A DNA stretch of 64,000 bases, from the NCBI GenBank assembly GCA_902564785.1, contig CACFCI010000001.1, positions 62,001 to 126,000 on the forward strand, written 5' to 3'. The position numbers were made by a program, and so were the translations under genes. The notes beneath the pieces are model-generated. The model did no database searches. It worked only from the letters and a program-made list of their open reading frames with translations, and was not told the DNA's origin. This document shows positions 58,813-64,000 of this stretch, piece by piece; position 1 is the stretch's first letter; every line of letters starts with the position of its first letter. This DNA comes from an uncultured Pelagibacteraceae bacterium. Its GTDB lineage: Bacteria; Pseudomonadota; Alphaproteobacteria; Pelagibacterales; Pelagibacteraceae.

Positions 58813-59756
58813 TGGATACCTCTAGATCATATTTGGAACCTTCATCTTTTTCAAAAAAAATAGCTGCTGCTATTATCATAGTTTACGCTGTAATAACTTT
58901 GATACCAATATCTTGGATGGTCATGACAAGTTTTAAAAATGTTGATAGTGCTATCTCATATCCACCAGAAGTATTGTTTGAACCTTCACTAGAGGGATAT
59001 GTTAATTTATTTACTAATAGGTCAAGACAATCACAAGAATATCTTGATTCATTACCTCCCCCAGAAAATTGGTATGAAGAACTAGTTAGAAGCAGAGAGA
59101 TGGTTATAACAGGACCATCTAAATTTTTGGGTAGATACTCTAATTCAATGATAATTGGATTTGGTTCAACTTTTGCATCTGTATTTTTAGGAGCATTAGC
59201 TGCATATGCATTTTCAAGGTTTAGGGTTCCTTTAAAAGATGACTTATTATTTTTTATTCTTTCGACCAGGATGTTTCCCCCAATAGCAGTGGCTGTTCCT
59301 ATATTTATTATGTACAGAAAATTAGGTCTTGGGGATACTCACCTTGGAATGATCATATTATATACCGTTGTAAACTTAAGTTTAGCAGTATGGTTATTAA
59401 AAGGATTTATGGATGAAATTCCTAAAGAATATGAAGAAGCAGCTATGATCGATGGATATTCTAGACTTCAAGCTTTCTTTAAAGTTGTTCTTCCACAAGC
59501 AATGACTGGTATAGCGGCAACTGCAATTTTTTGTATGATTTTTTCATGGAATGAATACGCTTTTGCTGTTTTGCTAACTCAATTCAATGCACAAACAGCC
59601 CCACCATTTATTCCTACAATCATTGGTGAAGGTGGTCTTGATTGGCCTGCAATTGGAGCAGGAACAACTTTATTTCTATTACCTGTTATGATTTTCACAA
59701 TAATTTTAAGAAAACATCTTTTAAGAGGTATCACCTTTGGAGCAGTAAGAAAATAA
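58812..59756 (+). CDS. ABC transporter permease (MalG type)
   Basis: EYEEAAMIDGYSRLQAFFKVVLPQAMTGIAAT EAA-type loop. Confidence 0.93.
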   Translation: MDTSRSYLEPSSFSKKIAAAIIIVYAVITLIPISWMVMTSFKNVDSAISYPPEVLFEPSLEGYVNLFTNRSRQSQEYLDSLPPPENWYEELVRSREMVITGPSKFLGRYSNSMIIGFGSTFASVFLGALAAYAFSRFRVPLKDDLLFFILSTRMFPPIAVAVPIFIMYRKLGLGDTHLGMIILYTVVNLSLAVWLLKGFMDEIPKEYEEAAMIDGYSRLQAFFKVVLPQAMTGIAATAIFCMIFSWNEYAFAVLLTQFNAQTAPPFIPTIIGEGGLDWPAIGAGTTLFLLPVMIFTIILRKHLLRGITFGAVRK

Positions 59757-59947
59757 TGCAAGAAGAAAAGTCATTAATGCGAAAAATATTTAGAAGAGTT
59801 TACTGGGAAAACTTATCGACGATACTAATTTTAATTGGAGTTTTCATGTTGTTGCAACCATTTGCAATGTGGATGTTTACTTATTCTTTTATTGTAATTT
59901 TAGTAGGAACTATAGGTTTCATAATCACAAGCCACTTTCCAGATTAA
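59756..59947 (+). CDS. 63-aa two-TM membrane protein embedded in the polyol ABC operon
   Basis: TAATG start/stop overlap with the upstream permease; MQEEKSLMRKIFRRVYWENLSTILILIGVFMLLQPFAMWMFTYSFIVILVGTIGFIITSHFPD. Confidence 0.8.
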   Translation: MQEEKSLMRKIFRRVYWENLSTILILIGVFMLLQPFAMWMFTYSFIVILVGTIGFIITSHFPD

Positions 59948-59948
59948 T

Positions 59949-61031
59949 ATGTCTCAAATTAAAATAGTAAATTTACAAAAATCATTTGGAGATTTTACTG
60001 CAGTTAAAAATTCTAATTTAACGATTAATGATAAAGAGTTCTTTGTTTTACTTGGACCATCTGGTTGTGGAAAAACTACAACACTTCGAATGATTGCAGG
60101 ATTAGAATTACCTACTTCTGGTGAGATATATCTTGGAGATGAAGAGGTTGGAATGTTGAGAGCATCAGAGAGAGATATTGCTTTTGTTTTTCAATTGTTT
60201 GCTCTCTACCCACACATGAATGTCAGAAACAACTTATCATTTCCTCTCAAAATGCAGGGTTATAAAAAAAGTGATATCAAAAATCGAGTTGAAGAAGCAG
60301 CAAAACTTTTAAGAATTGATCACATTTTAAATTCTAACATTTCCTCTCTTTCGGGTGGAGACAGACAACGGGTAGCTTTAGGTAGAGCACTAGTTAGAAG
60401 ACCAAAAGCATTTTTAATGGACGAACCATTGGGAACTTTGGATGCTGAATTTAGAGAATTAATGTGTTTAGAATTAAAAAAACTACATTTAGATATTGGA
60501 GCAACTACAGTTTATGTAACTCATGATCAGTTAGAAGCAATGTCATTAGCTGATCGAATTGCAGTTATGGATGGTGGTGAAATATTACAAGCTGATGAAC
60601 CTAATATTATTTACAATAAACCTAAAACTAAATTTGTAGCCTCATTTATAGGATCTCCAGGTATGAACTTTTTTGAAGTTAATGAAGGAATTTCTAAAGA
60701 TCAATCATTTGTAAATATCGAAGGCGCTAAATTTCATATTCCCAAACAACTTGAGGAGTCAAAAGGAAGTAAAAATTTCTTTGGCATACGACCAGAAAAT
60801 TTAACACTAAATAATAATGAAGGTCTAAAAGGTTCAGTTTTTGGAGTAGAGTATTTAGGATCAAGAAAAATTATTACAGTTAAAACAAGTTTAGGTGAAA
60901 TTAAAGTTAAAACAGACATTTCTGTTGACGTTAAATTGAATGAAAATGTTCAGGTTAAACCTTCAAATAATAATATTATTATTTTTGATGGTGAGACAGA
61001 CAAATCTTTAAACAGCGAGTTTATAAAATAA
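59949..61031 (+). CDS. ABC transporter ATP-binding protein 1
   Basis: LLGPSGCGKTTTLRMIAGLE, LSGGDRQRVALGRALVRRP, FLMDEPLGTLDAEFR. Confidence 0.94.
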   Translation: MSQIKIVNLQKSFGDFTAVKNSNLTINDKEFFVLLGPSGCGKTTTLRMIAGLELPTSGEIYLGDEEVGMLRASERDIAFVFQLFALYPHMNVRNNLSFPLKMQGYKKSDIKNRVEEAAKLLRIDHILNSNISSLSGGDRQRVALGRALVRRPKAFLMDEPLGTLDAEFRELMCLELKKLHLDIGATTVYVTHDQLEAMSLADRIAVMDGGEILQADEPNIIYNKPKTKFVASFIGSPGMNFFEVNEGISKDQSFVNIEGAKFHIPKQLEESKGSKNFFGIRPENLTLNNNEGLKGSVFGVEYLGSRKIITVKTSLGEIKVKTDISVDVKLNENVQVKPSNNNIIIFDGETDKSLNSEFIK

Positions 61032-62041
61032 TGGCAAAAGTAGAATTAAAAAAATTATTTAAAACCTATAACAAAAAAATTAAAGCTTTGGAGGATATAA
61101 ATCTTACAATTGAAGATGGTCAATTTTTTGTATTACTGGGTCCATCTGGTGCCGGAAAAACTACAACACTTAGATGTATAGCTGGTTTAGAAAAAATTGA
61201 TTCTGGAGATGTATTATTCAATGATGAAAATATAACTCACGACCAACCTGCTTCAAGAGATGTATCTTTTGTTTTTCAACAATACTCTCTTTATCCTCAT
61301 TATACTGTTTATGAAAATCTTGCTTTTCCTTTGAGGTCTCCAATGAGAAAACTAGCTGAGGAAGAAATAAAAAATAAAGTAGAGAAAATTGCTGAAATGC
61401 TCAAAATTACAAGCAAATTAAAAAATAAAGCAACTGAACTTTCTGGTGGAGAAATGCAAAGGGTAGCTATTGGTAGAGCTCTAGTTCGTGAACCAAATAT
61501 TTATTTAATGGATGAGCCACTTTCCTCATTAGATGCTAAACTAAGAGAAGCCCTTAGAGTTGAATTAAAAAATATTCAATTAAATCTAAATGCTACTATA
61601 CTGTATGTTACACATGATCAGGCTGAAGCAACAACATTGGCAGATAAAATTGGAGTTTTAAAAGAAGGTAAAATTGTTCAAATTGGAACTCCAGAGGAAA
61701 TTTATGAAAATCCAAATTCAATTTATGTATCCCAAAGATTGGGGTCACCAAAAATAAATATTTTACCTGGTTCTTTATTTAAACTAGATAACAGCGTACC
61801 AAAAATTGGACTTAGACCAGAAAATATAGAGTTAGGTGATGGACCATACGAAGGAAGAGTTATTTCTATAGAAAATTTAGGTTCAGAGACTGTGGTAGCT
61901 ATTAATTTTCAAGACAATGAAATATTAGCTTCAATTCAGGGTAGCTATAAGTCATCAATTAATGAAAAAATTAATTTTGACATTAATACGAATAAAGTTT
62001 TAAAATTTGATAATGGAGATCAAAGGATACATGAGCGTTAA
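61031..62041 (+). CDS. ABC transporter ATP-binding protein 2
   Basis: LLGPSGAGKTTTLRCIAGLE, LSGGEMQRVAIGRALVREP, YLMDEPLSSLDAKLR. Confidence 0.94.
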   Translation: MAKVELKKLFKTYNKKIKALEDINLTIEDGQFFVLLGPSGAGKTTTLRCIAGLEKIDSGDVLFNDENITHDQPASRDVSFVFQQYSLYPHYTVYENLAFPLRSPMRKLAEEEIKNKVEKIAEMLKITSKLKNKATELSGGEMQRVAIGRALVREPNIYLMDEPLSSLDAKLREALRVELKNIQLNLNATILYVTHDQAEATTLADKIGVLKEGKIVQIGTPEEIYENPNSIYVSQRLGSPKINILPGSLFKLDNSVPKIGLRPENIELGDGPYEGRVISIENLGSETVVAINFQDNEILASIQGSYKSSINEKINFDINTNKVLKFDNGDQRIHER

Positions 62042-62660
62042 TTTTTTAATTTCTCAAGCAAAAAGTATTCAAATAGTTATTGATGAAAATGCAGCAGAAA
62101 TTGAAGCACTAGATCAAAATATTGGAGATGGGGATCACATATTTAATGTGCAAAGAGGTCTTAAGCTAGTAGTTGAGCTTGAAGATGATATTAAAAACCT
62201 ACCTTTGCAAAAAGGTTTAAATATGATTGCTATGAAAGTCTTGTCAGGTATTGGTGGCTCTTCTGGAGCTTTGTTTGGAACTTTCTTTATGTCTATGGCT
62301 AAAACACCAGATCTTGATAAAGATATAGATTTTAAAAAAGCATGTGAAATGGTTATAACAGGAATTAATGCAATGAAGGAGAGAGGTAAAGCTGATGTTG
62401 GAGAAAAAACAATGATGGATGTTTTAATTCCAGTATCAGAGAAACTTAATGAATTAAAAAGTGGTAATACGGATATCAAAGAAGGGTTAAGTGAGATAAT
62501 AAAAATTGCTGAAGATAGAATGTTAGGAACAAAAGACATGCTTGCTACTAAAGGTAGAGCTTCATTTTTAGGAGAACGTGCCAAAGGTCATATAGATCCA
62601 GGGGCTCGTTCATCACAACTTATAATCGATACAATATGCAAATCACTAATTAATAAATAG
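62031..62660 (+). CDS. dhaL: Dihydroxyacetone kinase DhaL-like (nucleotide-binding) subunit
   Basis: QNIGDGDHIFNVQRGL, GIGGSSGALFGTFF, GEKTMMDVLIPV, TKGRASFLGERAKGHIDPGARSSQLI; start reassigned to MSVNFL. Confidence 0.92.
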   Translation: MSVNFLISQAKSIQIVIDENAAEIEALDQNIGDGDHIFNVQRGLKLVVELEDDIKNLPLQKGLNMIAMKVLSGIGGSSGALFGTFFMSMAKTPDLDKDIDFKKACEMVITGINAMKERGKADVGEKTMMDVLIPVSEKLNELKSGNTDIKEGLSEIIKIAEDRMLGTKDMLATKGRASFLGERAKGHIDPGARSSQLIIDTICKSLINK

Positions 62661-62668
62661 GAGGAAAT

Positions 62669-63661
62669 ATGAAAAAATTTATAAATAATGTTGATGATTT
62701 TTTAAAAGAAAGTCTTAATGGATTTGGTAAAGCGCATAGTGATATAATTAAAGTAAATTTTGATCCAAACTTCATTTCTAGAAAGACAAAAACCAAAGAA
62801 GGAAAAGTATCTTTAATTTCAGGTGGAGGAAGTGGACATGAACCGATGCACGGTGGTTTTGTTGGTCATGGAATGCTAGATGCAGCATGTCCAGGTTTTG
62901 TTTTTTCAGCACCTACTCCAGATCAAATGCAAGCTGCTGCTGAACATGTGGATAGCGGAGCTGGTGTTTTGTTCATAGTTAAAAATTATTCTGGGGATAT
63001 TATGAATTTTCAAATGGGTGCAGAAATGTACTCAGGTAAAAATGATAGTATCATTACTAACGACGATGTGGCTGTTGAAGACTCTACGTTCACAACTGGT
63101 AGAAGAGGTGTAGCTGCAACAGTTTTGGTCGAAAAGATTGTTGGATCACTAGCTGAGAATGGAGGTTCGCTAGAGGAATGTAAAAGACTTGGGGAAAAAA
63201 TAAATAAAAACTCAGGAAGTATGGGTGTTGCTTTTACTAGTTGCACAGTTCCTGCTGCAGGCAAACCAACTTTTGATATTGGAAATGATGAAATGGAATT
63301 TGGAGTAGGTATTCACGGTGAACCTGGAAGAAAAAGAGAAAAAATTCAACCATCAAAAACAATAGTAAATAACATGTTGGAAGCTATACTTGATGATTTA
63401 AAACCACAAAAAAATGAAAAAACACTTCTATTTGTAAATGGTATGGGTGGAACTCCTCTTACTGAATTATATTTAGTATACGACGATGCTTGTGAAATTT
63501 TAAAATCTAAAGGTATTGAAATTACAAGAAGTTTAGTTGGTAATTATTGTACGTCACTAGAAATGCAAGGAGCATCTATAACACTCCTGAAATGTGATGA
63601 TGAGACTTTAAAAAATTGGGACGCGCCTGTTCATACTGCGGCTATGCGTTGGGGTATGTAG
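62669..63661 (+). CDS. dhaK: Dihydroxyacetone kinase DhaK-like (substrate-binding) subunit
   Basis: LISGGGSGHEPMHGGFVGHGMLDAACPGFVFSAPTPDQMQAA, VKNYSGDIMNF, GVGIHGEPGRKREKI with covalent-His motif. Confidence 0.95.
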   Translation: MKKFINNVDDFLKESLNGFGKAHSDIIKVNFDPNFISRKTKTKEGKVSLISGGGSGHEPMHGGFVGHGMLDAACPGFVFSAPTPDQMQAAAEHVDSGAGVLFIVKNYSGDIMNFQMGAEMYSGKNDSIITNDDVAVEDSTFTTGRRGVAATVLVEKIVGSLAENGGSLEECKRLGEKINKNSGSMGVAFTSCTVPAAGKPTFDIGNDEMEFGVGIHGEPGRKREKIQPSKTIVNNMLEAILDDLKPQKNEKTLLFVNGMGGTPLTELYLVYDDACEILKSKGIEITRSLVGNYCTSLEMQGASITLLKCDDETLKNWDAPVHTAAMRWGM

Positions 63662-63716
63662 AAATTATTTTTGTTTTTGTTTATATTTATATTAAAAGAT
63701 TTAATTAAATAGGAAT

Positions 63717-64000
63717 ATGAATAATAAAAAAATCTTAATAACAGAATTTATCAATCAAAATAGTTTAGACAATTTAAGTAAAAAATTTGATGTAATTTAT
63801 GATGAAAAATTATGCGAAAATAAAAAAGAATTAAAAAAAATAGTTAAAGACTATGATGGTCTAATTATAAGAAATAAAACTCAGTTAAATTCAGATGTTT
63901 TAAAAAATGCACTTAAATTAAAATTTATTGGAAGATTGGGAGTTGGTTTAGACAATATTGATACAGAATATTGTAAAAATAAAAATATTCATGTTCAACC
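63717..64000 (+). CDS. D-isomer 2-hydroxyacid / phosphoglycerate dehydrogenase-like protein, truncated by window end
   Basis: MNNKKILITEFINQNSLDNLSKKFDVIYDEK...DYDGLIIRNKTQLNSDVLKNALKLKFIGRLGVGLDNIDTEYCKNKNIHV; not in ORF track. Confidence 0.8.
   Translation, partial: MNNKKILITEFINQNSLDNLSKKFDVIYDEKLCENKKELKKIVKDYDGLIIRNKTQLNSDVLKNALKLKFIGRLGVGLDNIDTEYCKNKNIHVQ

Noticed and set aside
62135-62584. 149-aa minus-strand ORF antisense to dhaL
   Set aside because: Shadow ORF of a clear DhaL gene; no recognised motif.
1-64000. CRISPR array, prophage, transposon or defence system
   Set aside because: No regularly spaced repeats, integrase/transposase, phage structural or recognised defence proteins found on either strand by reading.

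Overview
AT-rich alphaproteobacterial DNA that most resembles a SAR11/Candidatus Pelagibacter genome. Genes are very closely packed, proteins are Lys/Asn/Ile-rich, and there is a TPP-riboswitch-controlled sodium:solute symporter of the ThiV type. No rRNA, tRNA, CRISPR array, transposase or phage module was found. The first ~24 kb is mixed core and accessory content: surface-polysaccharide genes, bcp, amt, hupB, rseP, an SRAP protein, a one-domain voltage-gated channel, tesA/ABC/FtsX-type permease, OmpW-like barrel, an ABC-2 exporter and thiV. From ~24.7 kb to the end the window is dominated by carbohydrate/polyol/organic-acid uptake and catabolism: a sugar ABC operon with GalM, SDR and Gfo/Idh; a TctABC transporter with ROK kinase, SDR and PdxA-like protein; a ribose-type ABC operon joined to an IolD homologue; a PanB-like/PanE-like/HpaI-like/DUF1907 group; two Fe(II)/2OG oxygenase-like proteins; and a polyol-type ABC transporter with two ATPases followed by DhaL and DhaK. 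The observations most worth following up are regulatory RNA structures (an intrinsic terminator inside the start of tctB, two hairpins in the amt leader, a structured amt 3' UTR, the TPP riboswitch), an unusual channel selectivity filter, a homopolymer-frameshifted carbonic-anhydrase-like gene, and several catabolic clusters whose enzyme combination does not match a canonical pathway. All product calls come from reading motifs in the translations; no database search was run.
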